Assembly: GCA_903772945.1 (NCBI GenBank)
Contig: CAICTM010000008.1
Coordinates: forward strand, 1-64,000
DNA: 64,000 nucleotides
Direction: 5' to 3'
From: Seminavis robusta
Taxonomy: Eukaryota > Bacillariophyta > Bacillariophyceae > Naviculales > Naviculaceae
Part shown: piece by piece, positions 1 through 10,662 of the stretch
Numbering within the stretch: position 1 is the stretch's first letter
How the letters are laid out: each line of letters begins with the position of its first letter
The notes under the pieces: generated by a model
Seen by the model: only the letters and a program-made list of their open reading frames with translations
What the model was told of the DNA's origin: nothing
Database searches by the model: none
Position numbers and translations under genes: made by a program

Positions 1-885
1 CTTCTTGTGTGTCGTCTTGGCGAGTTGTGGGATACTGGATCCTTCCGTTGGCTCACTGTCCTCACTGCATGTCTAGGCGATACTGGGTTTGTTGGGTGGG
101 GGGGTTGGTGCGCGAAACGCTGGCGGGGTATCTGGTGTTACATATTGCGGAGGGTCGAGTCTTGATTGTAAGGTTTATTCGATCGTGGGTCGTGACTCGG
201 TTGCGTCTATGGTGCTGTATGGTGTGTACAAGAACACCGAGGATGATCCTTCCCATTTTGTGAGGTCAGCTGTGCAATATTCAAGAACTCTTATCCTACT
301 AATTGAAGACATCGACTCAGGCATATACAGATGAAATTGCAGCACAAGTAATTGGCGTAACGGTTACAGAATGTTGAACTAAGGTTCACTATTCCTCTAC
401 CGAATTCCGTTCCCCTTTCTAATACATGGCTTACAAGTTGATGCACTTTGTGATGCTAATACAGAAGGGCAGTTGTAGGCTATTCCCCAAGCCCCGGAAT
501 CCAAACAGCTCAGCCATTCCTTCCCAAATGAAAGAGTCCTAGGTTACTAAATCTATAGTAGGGGTTTCCAAATGGGGAAAAGCAGTACACAATGTTGGAT
601 ATGATTGGGGTAAATTCGTTATGGTACTACTAATAACAGAGTATGGGAGGTAAGCGAACAATGACATAATGTTCGTAGTAAAAGGGGAGAAACAGGCCAC
701 TCATATGTAACCAACTGTAACGGTAGGGGCATCCATAGGTCCGAAAAAAGGGTCCAAATTGATTCCAAAAAAGGACGGCTGGGGCAACCAAACAAGAACG
801 CCATAGGTAACAAAGTCGTCTTGGAAGCCCTGCTAAAAGGGAAGAAATGAAATTGAAGAAAGTGGAGAAGCCACCAAAAGCCTGG
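1..885. other. No supported gene
   Basis: Only short reading frames with no recognisable domain or coding bias are present on either strand. I see no RNA gene and no repeat with a second copy in the window. Confidence 0.5.
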
Positions 886-933
886 TAGGACCCCACCAAA
901 TGATGGGGTCCTAGGTTGCCAGGGGGCAACCTA
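886..933. repeat. Doublet of adjacent perfect hairpins
   Basis: The first hairpin pairs 886-895 with 904-913 (TAGGACCCCA / TGGGGTCCTA, 8-nt loop). The second pairs 912-920 with 925-933 (TAGGTTGCC / GGCAACCTA, 4-nt loop). They share two bases. Two back-to-back GC-rich hairpins also end each copy of the 1.13-kb repeat at 17.8-20.0 kb, although the sequence differs. The function is unknown. Confidence 0.7.
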
Positions 934-949
934 ATCATCATCTCATCAA

Positions 950-2035
950 GATTCACACTGACTCTTGGCGCTTGCGCTTCTTCGAGTCCTCATTTCCAGC
1001 ATCGACACATCAGGAATCTTGTAGATGTCCTTGCGCACACGAGCAAGGATGGCCCGCTCCACCAATTAGCATGGTCCTGGGCTCTAGATTCCTGGACAAG
1101 CTTCTGCAAATCCTTGAAGCGGCGAAGCCGTTATCACCCCACCCTCCAAAAGCAGAAGATCCGCCTTGGAACTGGAGTACTCCCTTCATAAACTCCCTCC
1201 GGATCTTCTGCTTTGCTGGAGCGAGGCAACTTCACGTCCAAGGTGAACGCCATTGGTAACCTTGAAGTACCGTGCCACTTTCCATTGGTAGTTGCCTTCA
1301 TTGTCCACAGCACCTGGTTCCGCTGTGTAACCATTCTCGAAGGCGAGGCAGCAAATGCTTCAGAATTGGGAGGGAAAGCCTCCAAACCATCACCCTGGCT
1401 TCCGAAATGATGTAGTTCTTGCGAACTGCCTTCCTCCAAACTTGGATGCACCACCAGCTTGAGCAAGAGGCAACTCCACATCCATTTAGCAACAAAATGA
1501 GTCGCTCATGCTGTGCCTTCGCACCTCAGTGGCTCCCTCTCCAGGTGGCAAAAAGATAGGCATCCCGCTTGACTCACCTTCAGGACCTCAATCATGGTTG
1601 GGAACTTTTCCACTCCATGTACCTTGACAAGCTTCTGGACATGCCAAAGATTCGGTTATAAACATAGTTGCGTACAACATTGAGGTCTTGACTGCAATAG
1701 GGACCAGAGCTTGATGAACAGTTTGCGTTGGACTTAATACCAATGTCAGCAAGCAAAGAAAAGGGAGAGGAGCCGGTGTGAGATTTGCAAGGTGCATCAG
1801 ACAATCCGCAAGCAAAACCAACTCAATTAGTACTCTGTCCTTCTTTGCATTGCCAGTCAACATACAGCCCCTTCAACTGCATAGTATCAAGAGTGGCCGT
1901 GGTAGAGGCAATTGCCAGCTTGTCGCTGTTGACAAACTTGAACTCCGCCAGTCAGTGTTCTTGATTGCGTCTTCATCTCCTTATTTCATCGGAGCACTTT
2001 ATCGGTTGGTGACAATAAATGGACATCGTCTTTGG
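950..2035 (-). pseudogene. Weak, fragmented coding traces
   Basis: Read on the minus strand, this stretch holds several short protein-like segments in different frames: about 1823-1948 (42 codons, containing KLAIASTTATLDTMQLKGLY), about 1571-1640 (contains VEKFPTMIEVLK and then a plausible GTGAGT donor), and about 1250-1340 (contains NEGNYQWKVARYFKVTNG). None reaches 100 residues without a stop. They could be exons of a spliced gene or a decayed gene or transposon downstream of the gene at 2036-2709. I do not recognise a family. Confidence 0.25.
1149..1214. repeat. 15-bp perfect inverted repeat
   Basis: AAAGCAGAAGATCCG at 1149-1163 is repeated as its exact reverse complement at 1200-1214, with a 36-nt spacer. 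It lies inside the weakly coding minus-strand stretch, so it may be a local fold-back duplication rather than a functional hairpin. Confidence 0.75.
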
Positions 2036-2709
2036 CTACGATTCATCATCAGTAGCATCCGAATCAGTGTCGGTTCCTTCCAAACTCAGCTTCTCAGTTT
2101 TTGCCTGTTCCTCCTCAGGCTGCTTCTGCAATGCTATAACCGTCCTCTCCAAATCAGCACTCTTCCCCTTCTTAGCTGGTGACCTCTGTTGGGAATGCGA
2201 AGTACCGCCCTTTCGAATGGCAGCACCTGCTCCATTGCGAACTTTGACTTTCTTCTTCGGCGCCTCCTTGGCAGCAGCGGCAGCATTGGCAGCCTTGGCA
2301 GCCGTTCGTTTTCCTACAGACTCCCATGTTGTGTTGTGGAAGTCCTTTGAGATGCAGCTGATAGACGACGAATATGCCTACCTGTGTGAGAGCTTTCATC
2401 AAGGGGAGTATCCGGTGACAGAGGTGGAGCATATTGTTGGTCGTTTTTGCGGTGCTTTTTGCGGCGTTTGTTTCCAGATGCACGAGACTGGTTTCCCGAT
2501 TTGTGACGCTGGCTGGCTGTAGATTGGGAGGCACTAACTTGGGAATCGGACAGACTGCTCACCGGAACTGACGTGCTGGGCTTCCGTTTTTTCTTGGTAG
2601 GTTTTGGTGTATCCCTATCGTTCGCATGAAAATCGTCTTCCTCGTCCTCGTCGACACTGCCTTGTTCCTCTCCTGATTCGTCCGCGTAAAGGATCTTTGT
2701 ACCCACCAT
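2036..2709 (-). CDS. Disordered, basic, probably nuclear protein (one frameshift)
   Basis: The start codon is fixed by an in-frame TAA seven codons upstream. The first about 110 codons give an acidic stretch (GEEQGSVDEDEEDDF) and then a basic one (PTKKKRKPST and NKRRKKHRK, both nuclear-localisation-like). The frame then appears to change near 2376 and continues as an Ala/Lys-rich linker (KRTAAKAANAAAAAKEAP, PKKKVKV), a short charged helix (ADLERTVIALQKQPEEEQAK) and an acidic tail ending DATDDES-stop at 2036. The two halves are compositionally continuous, so a single-base indel, biological or consensus error, is more likely than two genes. A small intron at the same point is the alternative. 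About 224 residues; no known domain. Confidence 0.5.
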
Positions 2710-2820
2710 ACATAAGCGCGAGGTCAGTTACCGATTGGTAACCTTACCATCGACTGACCTGGCAATTTTGTAACCGACCTCGCTGTTTTCGCGCTACCCC
2801 ATTATGCGCTTCTTAGATGT

Positions 2821-3266
2821 CCGGTACAAGTACCTCGTGTTGGATCCTTATGATGAATACATGCACAACCGAATATTGTCAATCCAGCCATTGTAGCCAG
2901 CTGCCGTCTAGTTACATCGGCGACAGTGGCAACAGTACCGAACACACTCAGGTTCGGCTTTGCTCGCTACACTCCGGTACAAGTACCTCGTATTGGATCC
3001 TTATGACAAATACATGCACAACCAAATATTGTCAATCCAGCCATTGTAGCCAGTTACCGTAGAGTTACATCAATCGGTGACAGTGGCAACAGTACCGAAC
3101 ACACTCAGGTTCGGCTTTGCTCGCTACACTCCGGTACAAGTACCTCGTATTGGATCCTTATGACAAATACATGCACAACCGAATATTGTCAATCCAGCCA
3201 TTGTAGCCAGTTACCGTAGAGTTACATCAATCGGTGACAGTGGCAACAGTACCGAACACACTCCGG
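2821..3266. repeat. Three tandem copies of a 153/157-bp repeat
   Basis: Units begin with CCGGTACAAGTACCTCGT at 2821, 2974 and 3131, giving periods of 153 and 157 bp. The 4-bp difference is a small insertion in the GTTACATCAATCGGTGACAG part of the later units. The third unit stops before the CAGGTTCGGCTTTGCTCGC segment. Each unit carries GGATCC and a CAGTGGCAACAGTACCG segment. No coding function is evident. Confidence 0.9.
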
Positions 3267-3415
3267 TAGTAGGATCCACTCTCCTCTGTGCTTTTGTGCG
3301 TTGTCGTGTAGCCTTCTCCGGTTAACTGTTGCCTCTTCAATGACTCGACGACGTTCGTTCATACTGTTGGTAGGGCTGGAGTTAACAGACTCCTCCGTAG
3401 TGGTAGCCTCTCCTC

Positions 3416-4160
3416 TTCTTGTTCTCCAGAGCGATCGTTCGTTCGTTCGACCTCGACAATGGGATTTCCTCGGCAGTCAACAGTGCAGCAGAGAAAACAA
3501 CAAATAGATATGAGTTTTGTTTTCTGTGCTCAACTGCAGACGACCGGAGACTTACCCTTGTTATCCAACTTGGCCGTCATGGGCCGAGAACTGACTGCCA
3601 TCCCATGGTCCATAGGATTCAATGAGGGATGGCTTTCGAATCTACACCGAAGAAGGTCGGTTTGAGTGAGGCTTGATAATAGAGGTGCGATGGATCGAAT
3701 AATTAAAACAACTCACCTGTTGATGGTCGAGCTCGGATTTCCCTCCTGAATACCATAGAAATCCAATGAGGGAGAGAAGTCAGCGATGTACCTTCAATTA
3801 ACACTCTTGATAAATAAAAAAACTGAACGTCTAATAACGGATTCAGACGAGATGTGCTACTCTTGATAATAGACTTACCTCGTACCGTACCAATCGTTCG
3901 ATCGATCGATCGATCGAAAGTTTGAGTCAACAATGGGATTTCTTCGGCCGTCGGCAGTGAGAGAACAGAAAGTAACAAATGAGTATGTGTTTCTCTTCTA
4001 TTCTGTCACTCAGGAAAACCGGAGACTTCTTCTTGTTTCAATTTCTTCCAACTTGATCGTCGTTGGCTGAGAAAAGAAAACCTTCCCAATTTGGTAGGAT
4101 TTCAATGGGGATGGCTTTCTCGTCTGAACCGGAGAACGTCGGCTTGATACTCGTAGTCAG
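3416..4160. repeat. Diverged direct repeat, about 255 bp, two copies
   Basis: The blocks at about 3428-3680 and 3893-4155 align end to end: a GATCGTTCG/GATCGATCGA run, CAATGGGATTTCYTCGGC, AAACCGGAGACTT-like and GATGGCTTTC segments, then a GAA...GGTCGG/ACGTCGGCTTGA ending. A shorter relic lies between them at about 3741-3790. Divergence is high, with many indels, so the duplication is old. The second copy contains a (GATC)n run. I found no open frame or terminal repeats. Confidence 0.65.
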
Positions 4161-4801
4161 ACAGTACAGTCATACCAGGTGCTCTTGAACAAAATAAACC
4201 TTAACCTTAGTAACTTCAACGGTTCTTTTATCCACGAATCAATCTAAATCTTTCTAAAGGGAACTTGTTACTTAACGATACACATGACCGTTGATTCTGC
4301 AACTGAAGTGCGGCTACTCTATTTTACACAGTAAACGCCGGCAAATCGATTTCAGAGTGCAACTGAGGGGGTAACCAAAAGGTTCGTCATCTCATGAGAC
4401 GTAATCTTCAAACCTTCATGTCATACCGACAATCCAGGGCATAGCAGCAATTGTAAATGTGTTGATAAATTGCTTACCACTGGAAGCGTTAGTGAACAGC
4501 TCCACCGACATGGTACCAAATAATGGCACGTAACCATACATCCGTATGCTATGCAGCGACCACCAATTCCGATTGATGAGAAACGGGGTGCTTTGGCACT
4601 TGATTGCTTGCCTTGGGTTCCTGCATCATGCCCTCTCCTCCAGCTCTGTCCCCATCCTCATCTTAGCTCTCTCTAATCCATAGTAGCTCCCCATCTTGGT
4701 GTAGAGTAGGGAAATTACTATACGGAAGCCAGGCGGGGCCAGCATCATAGTGAGCTTGCCCACTACTATTCATACTAGTAGACTATGTCTCATTGTTGAT
4801 C
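4161..4801. other. Intergenic
   Basis: No coding potential is evident. The last 100 bases before the ATG at 4802 are the presumed promoter and 5' leader of the ankyrin-like gene; I see no recognisable core element. Confidence 0.5.
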
Positions 4802-6370
4802 ATGTCTTCTGAAAGTAGTGCAACTGGTACTGGTGCTGGTACTGGTGCTGCTGCTGCAAATAGCAGTGCAAACAACAATAAGAAACAGAAAATGTTTACT
4901 CCCCTTGATTCTCTTCTGTTTGCTGATGATTTGGTTTGGAGTGGACAGATTCTATCGTTTGTGGGTGTTGGACAGTATGCTTTCGTGGGGGCTGTTAACA
5001 AAAAGATGAATCAACTGTACAAAGAGTACTGCAAAATTGAACTAAAGAAAAATCCAAGAGAGGTAAACGATAACCCAGAGGCACACACGTACGTGGAGGA
5101 GGACCGCTCCGCAGAAAGCACTGATACTCTATACAGCGAAACATTCTGTAACCTGCTGCGTGCAGAATACTGGCTCAAGGACAATTCCAGCAACAAGAAG
5201 CCTGATCGTGACCTTGTTTGTACTGCAATTGCCAAAATTGGAAATATTGCTGTCATGCAGTGGGCACGACAGAAAGGATTCCCATGGAATGAAGATACAT
5301 GTGCTAGAGCTGCTGAAAATGGCCATTTGGAAATGCTCCAATGGTTAAGAGAGAAGGGTTGTCCATGGAACGAATATGCATGTCTATCTGCTGCTGCAAA
5401 TGGTCATTTGGAGATTCTCAAGTGGTTGCATGCAAATGGTTGTACATGGGATGAATCAACATGTACCGCTGCTGCTGAAAATGGACATTTGGAAATTTTG
5501 AAGTGGGCTCATGAAAATGGCTGTCCATGGGATGAAGGGACATGTCAAGTGGCTGCTGCTGATGGTCAGTTGGAAATTCTGAAGTGGGCTCGCGAAAATG
5601 GTTGTCCCTGGAATGAAGAGACATGTTTCTGTGCTGCTCAAAATGGGCATTTGGAATTTGGAAGTGGGCTCGTGCAAATGGTTGTCCATGTGATGAACAA
5701 AGCTGTGCCTATGAGGCTGCTGAAAATGGACATTTGGAAATTTTAAAGTGGGCTCGTGAAAACGGTTGTCCATGGGGTGAAGATACATGCGTATATGCTG
5801 CTGAAGGTGGACATTTGGAAATTATAAAATGGGCTCATGAAAATGGATGTCCATGGGGGGGCAAGGACATGTGAAGAAGCTGCTAAAGGTGGTCATTTTG
5901 ATATTCTGAAGTGGGCTGGTGCAAATGGTTGTCCATGGGATGAAGATACATGTGCTGGAGCTGCCCAAATTGGAGATTTAGAAATGCTCCAGTGGTTACG
6001 AGAGAATGGTTGTCCGTGGAGTCGAGATACATGTGAGGCTGCCGCTCTAAACGGTCATTTGGAAATTCTAAAGTGGGCTCGTGGAAAAGGTTGTCCATGG
6101 AGTGCATACACATGTTCCGCTGCTGCTGGAAATGGAGATTTGAGAATGCTCCAATGGCTGCATGAAAATGGGTGTCCATGGGATGCAGATACATGTACCT
6201 ATGCTGCTCAGAATGACCATTTGGAAGTTTTGAAGTGGGCTCGTGAAAATGGTTGCCCATGGCATGAAGAGACATATTGTAATGCAGAAATGAATAACCA
6301 AAGCGAAGTGATGCAGTGGCTGCGTGACAATGGCTGCCCTGGGTCTCACAATGACGATGAAGGACACTAA
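4802..6370 (+). CDS. Ankyrin-like 27-residue repeat protein (two frameshifts)
   Basis: Probably a protein-interaction scaffold. The N-terminus is Gly/Ala/Thr-rich. An F-box-like stretch follows (LLFADDLVWSGQILSFVGVG, about residues 34-55, then QYAFVGAVNKKM). After about residue 140 come 14 repeats of a 27-residue unit, consensus GHLEILKWARENGCPWDEDTC plus a six-residue AAEN linker; repeats alternate KWA(R/H) and QWL(R/H) versions. This is the short ankyrin-like repeat family expanded in diatoms and some algae. The frame is lost by one base inside GHLE-ILKW of repeat 6 (about 5651-5661) and regained after one extra G in a G7 run in repeat 8 (about 5853-5862). Both shifts restore the consensus exactly, which points to consensus errors or a very recent pseudogene. 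I chose ATG 4802 because the frame upstream of it has only non-ATG starts. Confidence 0.85.
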
Positions 6371-6813
6371 TGTATCAGGGAGCGACCATGGTTTCCCTCC
6401 CAGCTGCCATCCCCTACCGTCATTGGCGATTGCAAGCTCAAGAATCAATACCGATTGAATCAAATCACTCACTGGCAGCTGGAATCATAGCTCCGCAGCT
6501 GCGATAATAATATAGTCTCACAGTTTTCCAAATCAACACTCAGAGAGTCCTTGGTAGTCTGCATGTAGGGAGCAGGATTGACAGCAGCACCTCGAGTCGA
6601 TCCAAGTTGGGTATCAAGCCACCGCACAGCCCGGAGAAAGGAGCGTCATCTACGATTCATGTTGTTTGTACTGTGCATCCTGATGATAAAATAAAACTAA
6701 CAGTTAATTTTTTAAATCCACTACTCACATCTATACTAAAATGATGTGCATCATTACCACGCTCTTGATCGATCGTCTTCGTCCACCTAAAGTTAGTTCC
6801 TGTTGTTTGTGCT
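6371..6813. other. Intergenic between convergent genes
   Basis: This is the shared 3' flank of the ankyrin-like gene (plus) and the Rossmann-fold gene (minus). Nothing further is recognised. Confidence 0.5.
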
Positions 6814-8464
6814 TTACTTGGTGACGATAATTTGTCGTGGTCCCGCCATTGGTTCATTGGCTCTGTGGACGGCATAATCTCCATAAAACGGGAAATCACA
6901 TGCCCGATAGGTCTGCACAAAATAATTGAGCTTTGTGGATCCATCCTCTTGAATATCCATGGCAGCCAACGCTTGATCGACATCTTCCTTGGAGGGTTCT
7001 ACCGACGTCAGACCCGGTAACGAACCTAGAAAATAATGAATGAATAGACACGAACACAACGAGAAAGATGAGAGAGATTCGTAAACGACAGTTCGGCACA
7101 CACACACACACAAATCCGCCAACGCTCTTGTGTGACAATATCGATCAATACAGGGGCAGATACATACCTCCAATGGTGACGACGGGAGCACCCTGTTTTT
7201 GAGCCACGGCCGCCACAGAACATGCAGCTCCAAAGGCAGTTCGTTCGGCATCGGTCAAAAAGGAGAGTGCTTCACCCTTTTGACGCAGTGTCGTGGCGGC
7301 ATCGACAGCCTTGGCGGCGGCCTCCAAGACGGGTGTCACGACCAGTATGGCTCCGGCGACGGCTCCTCCGGCAACTGGGGCGATGCCGTACGACGATCCT
7401 CCCCCAAAACTGTAGGGAAATGCGCCCTTCGACGATGGGGTCGTGGTTTTATCGGGCATGTCAATCATGGACTTGACAATATGAGGTGGGGAAAAGAAAT
7501 GGGATTCGTCTCCAGAAATGACCCGGGATGTTTGATCCCAGAATTTGTTTCGAAAGGCTTGATATTGTTCGGGCGTAAAGAGGGCATCGAGTGCCGCCTT
7601 GTCAATGGGTGGTGCTCCCGGTTGGAATTGGGATAAATAGGCTTCCATATTTTCTTGAAAGAATTCTCGATCCTTGTCCATGCCGTTGAATTTGAGTTTT
7701 TCGGCACCAACGGCGGCGGGTAAATTTTCAGGAAAGGTTTGACAGTAGTCCATCAAGTTGGCCTTGAATTCTTCGAGCATTTCCACGTCACTAGCTGTAG
7801 AGGACTCCTCGATTCCCGTGGCAATGGCCTGTACCAAATCGGCAAAATTCTTTTTGGACAGGGCATAGACTTCAGGTACAGCCGTTCCAGGTGCGTCAAT
7901 GAATCCCTTGATGGATTCCATGAGGAGCGTGTTGCCCGCATGATCGCCACTGACAACTCCTACTACGGCATGGCCTTGGGCCGATGCCAATTGAGCAGCG
8001 GCCATGCCCGATGCTTGACTGGCACCGTACACCAACACGGTGCCATTACTACTAGCACTACTACTAAGAGCTCGAACGCCAGCGGCTCCTTGTGCGGCAA
8101 ATCGTAGCAACGCCAAGTACTCCAAGGGAATCGCATCCGCCACAGCACCCAAATCCCCGTACGTGCCGTGCACCACACTGCCGGACGCATTGATCGCTAC
8201 AGAGTCTTGTGTCGACAAGGTTTGTGCGACCGTATCAATGGCATGGGCAGACGAGACCGGTTGACGACTGTTCTGGAATTGATTCCACTTTTCTGAGTTG
8301 TAAGCAATGGGACCTTCGTCCTCTGTCTCTACACCACCCACATACGGCAAATTGGGCAAAATACTCTGACTGACAGGAGACACCGCCGGCAGCTTCTTCA
8401 GAGTCGCCAAGCCACGACGACTTGCTGTGGAGAGCAGTTTGCTACGTCCTCCGGAAAACATCAT
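6814..8464 (-). CDS. Mitochondrial Rossmann-fold (MDR-like) protein, two exons
   Basis: Exon 1 is 8464-7168 and exon 2 is 7025-6814. The intron (7167-7026, gtatgt...tctag) splits a Gly codon and the reading closes to 502 residues. The N-terminus is Arg/Ser/Leu-rich without acids (FSGGRSKLLSTASRRGLATL), a typical mitochondrial presequence. Residues about 142-165 have a nucleotide-binding turn (VLVYGASQASGMAAAQLASA) like that of medium-chain dehydrogenase/reductase and enoyl-thioester reductase proteins. A long helical insert follows, then a hydrophobic Gly/Ala segment (GIAPVAGGAVAGAILVV) that could contact a membrane. The last exon ends DFPFYGDYAVHRANEP...IIVTK. The usual MDR catalytic-domain motifs are not obvious, so enzymatic activity is uncertain. 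The gene is convergent with the ankyrin-like gene. Confidence 0.75.
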
Positions 8465-9323
8465 CTTGATACTATGTTTGCACTGCTGTAGCTAGCTAGC
8501 GAGCTATTCAGCATGCAGGGGTGATAAAAGGACAGAGGGATTGAGTGCCGATGATCGATGGAACAGATCCAACAGCCCACAGCAGCCACAACAGTAGCCC
8601 AGTACGGAGGATCTACGGAACGCGATGGTGGCGCGTGGTACGTCAGGATTCACAGTATTTTTATTACTTTTAAAAGAGGATTACGGCCAAATCATAGGCG
8701 TCTGTAGCTAGTCGAGCTATTTGTAAGCCAGTTAGTGTTGCAAATAATAGCTGGCTGCAAGCGCATGTAGTGCATGCACTCAATTGTTGTGATGGATCGA
8801 ATGCAACTGCTTTGAATGAACCAACCTCAATCATCTCGTCCTTGTATACGTATGAAAGGGTCCTAGGATTACATGCTTACGCCCCAGTTATGTACGGTAG
8901 TGAAAATGGTCTTGGACAGCCAACAGCAGCCAGTTCCTGGGGTACCGTCTTGTCTTTTAAAAAGGTCTTAATTTTTGTGTCAACGTTGTGCAATTGCTTT
9001 TCCCAGCCAGCTTATTGCTAGACGAAAATGGGAAAGAATCCAGACGAAACAAGAACAAGGGGCCTTCTTCTGCTGGTGATTCCATGCATTGGTAGCTATT
9101 GGCATTGAATGGCTTTTCGTCTTCGTCCCATCCTACCGTATCTCTAGAGTACGATACTACTCGTGCTAGCTAGTAACAAATCACTAATCAACTATCCAAT
9201 ACATGATTTTCAGTATGATTTAGGCTACCGGTAGCTGTAGTTATAGTTCGGTGCACGAAATTAGCCAATGTATATTTTCGGCGCTCCGTCAGTCGCACCA
9301 CTACCGTACGGTACCGTAGCTAT
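8465..9323. other. Intergenic
   Basis: This is the promoter side of the mitochondrial gene and the 3' flank of the DUF3054 gene. It contains GCTAGC-type and TACCGGTA palindromes (TACCGGTA at 9226). No gene is supported. Confidence 0.5.
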
Positions 9324-9992
9324 CTAGTCGGAAGTGGTGGCAACCGCATAGAGTGCTCGAACAGTACCTAAAATGACCAAAGTTGCCACAAGTGTCACAA
9401 TGACAAACGGCAATGGTGGCACGTATCCCTTGATAACACCTCGCAGGGCACATCCCAGTGGGATCGCCAAAGCCCAGCCTTTGGCCGTTTGAATCAGAGC
9501 TCCTTTGGCTACATCCCCCTTATTATTATTGTCAGTGTTGCCAAAGTCCAAATCCGAATAGATACCCGTCAAGGGTGATGTCGCCAACCAGGCGGTGAGA
9601 AAGGGGAATGCCGTCACCAAGACGGCCCCCAAGTCAATGGATCCATCCGGAGCGTGGGAAGCCTTGCCAATCGCTGCAAATCCCAGCAAGGCGACAACAT
9701 CCAGAGTGGCCAAGGCTGGATCATTCAATGGAGAAGACAGGGTATCACTGCTGATTGTGTCAGTATCGTCTTGGGATTGGGATACAATCACTGTCGTTCT
9801 TGAGCGAGAGGCGGTTGGTGACACGTGTACCAGAGGATCATAAGGTTTTGCCACAGCCGAACGTCGAGGAGAGAAAATGCCGTGATGGCAGGAAAAGGCT
9901 GCCGTCTTGGTGGCCACGAGGATCAGGCAGAGCACTGCACAAAAGTGTGGAGTGACAGTCGGTCTTCGCATGTTGGACGATGCTTGCACCAT
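9324..9992 (-). CDS. Plastid-targeted DUF3054 membrane protein
   Basis: From the ATG at 9992 this gives 222 residues; ATG 9971 is also possible. A further upstream ATG at 10076 would bury the signal peptide under 28 polar residues, so I reject it. The signal peptide (FCAVLCLILVATKTAAF) ends in TAA-F-S, the ASAFAP-type site with Phe at +1 that marks proteins crossing the four membranes of diatom plastids. A Ser/Arg-rich transit peptide follows (FSPRRSAVAKPYDP...SRSRTT). The mature part has the DUF3054 layout: LDVVALLGFAAIGKASH, then three more hydrophobic helices (AVLVTAFPFLTAWLA, GWALAIPLGCALRGVI, FVIVTLVATLVILGTVRALY). DUF3054 proteins are small integral membrane proteins of unknown function in bacteria and plastids. 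An Asn-rich loop (DFGNTDNNNKGD) separates helices 2 and 3. Confidence 0.85.
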   Translation of the reverse strand: MVQASSNMRRPTVTPHFCAVLCLILVATKTAAFSCHHGIFSPRRSAVAKPYDPLVHVSPTASRSRTTVIVSQSQDDTDTISSDTLSSPLNDPALATLDVVALLGFAAIGKASHAPDGSIDLGAVLVTAFPFLTAWLATSPLTGIYSDLDFGNTDNNNKGDVAKGALIQTAKGWALAIPLGCALRGVIKGYVPPLPFVIVTLVATLVILGTVRALYAVATTSD

Positions 9993-10662
9993 GATGATGA
10001 TGTGGTTGTCGTTGGGAGTTTGGATCTTTGGATGTGATGGGGGTTGTCGATCGAGAAGATCGGTGGTTGGATGCAAGCCCTAATCCTAATGTTGGTTTGG
10101 TGAGCTTTGAGAATACGGTAATGTACTGTAAGGTACCTGGTACGGTTTACTTACGGTACGGTTTGTTATACTGTAGGCAAACCGTACACGATACGCAGAA
10201 GCTGGGCATGGTATACGGTACCTGGTACCGTGATGGCACGGTGCGGTGGATGCTAGGACTCTGACTCTAGCTCAGACATAACGAGGGCCAAACGGTTTGG
10301 TTTTGCGGCATCAACGGAGAAACAAGTGTTGCACAAGGGCAACAGAGATGCGGGTCTGCATGCAGGACATCATTTGAGACTACCATATTAGAACTGAGTT
10401 TTGCTGTCAAGTTGTTATAATAGAATCTTGGCTTGGTTTTTTCCCTTCTTTTTTTCTTTTTTCTTTTATCAAAAGACACTATAGTATTTACTACACTACT
10501 AAATAAAGTGAATTAAACGAAAAGGGGTTAATATAACTCTGTGACGCAAGCGAGCAAAGCGGGTGAGCAGCAGCAGCGATCGATTTATCCTTCCTAGTAA
10601 GCTGGCACCATTCTTTTGATCAGTACGCAGCAGTGCCAACGAGTCAGCGACCGACCAGAATT
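9993..10662. other. Intergenic, GGTAC/CGGTA-rich
   Basis: Between about 10105 and 10250 the sequence is dense in TACGGTA, GGTACC and CGGTAC words (GGTACCTGGTAC, TTACGGTACGG). A similar cluster lies at 11810-11905. The T-rich run at about 10435-10470 is probably in the 3' flank of the glyoxalase-like gene. Confidence 0.5.
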
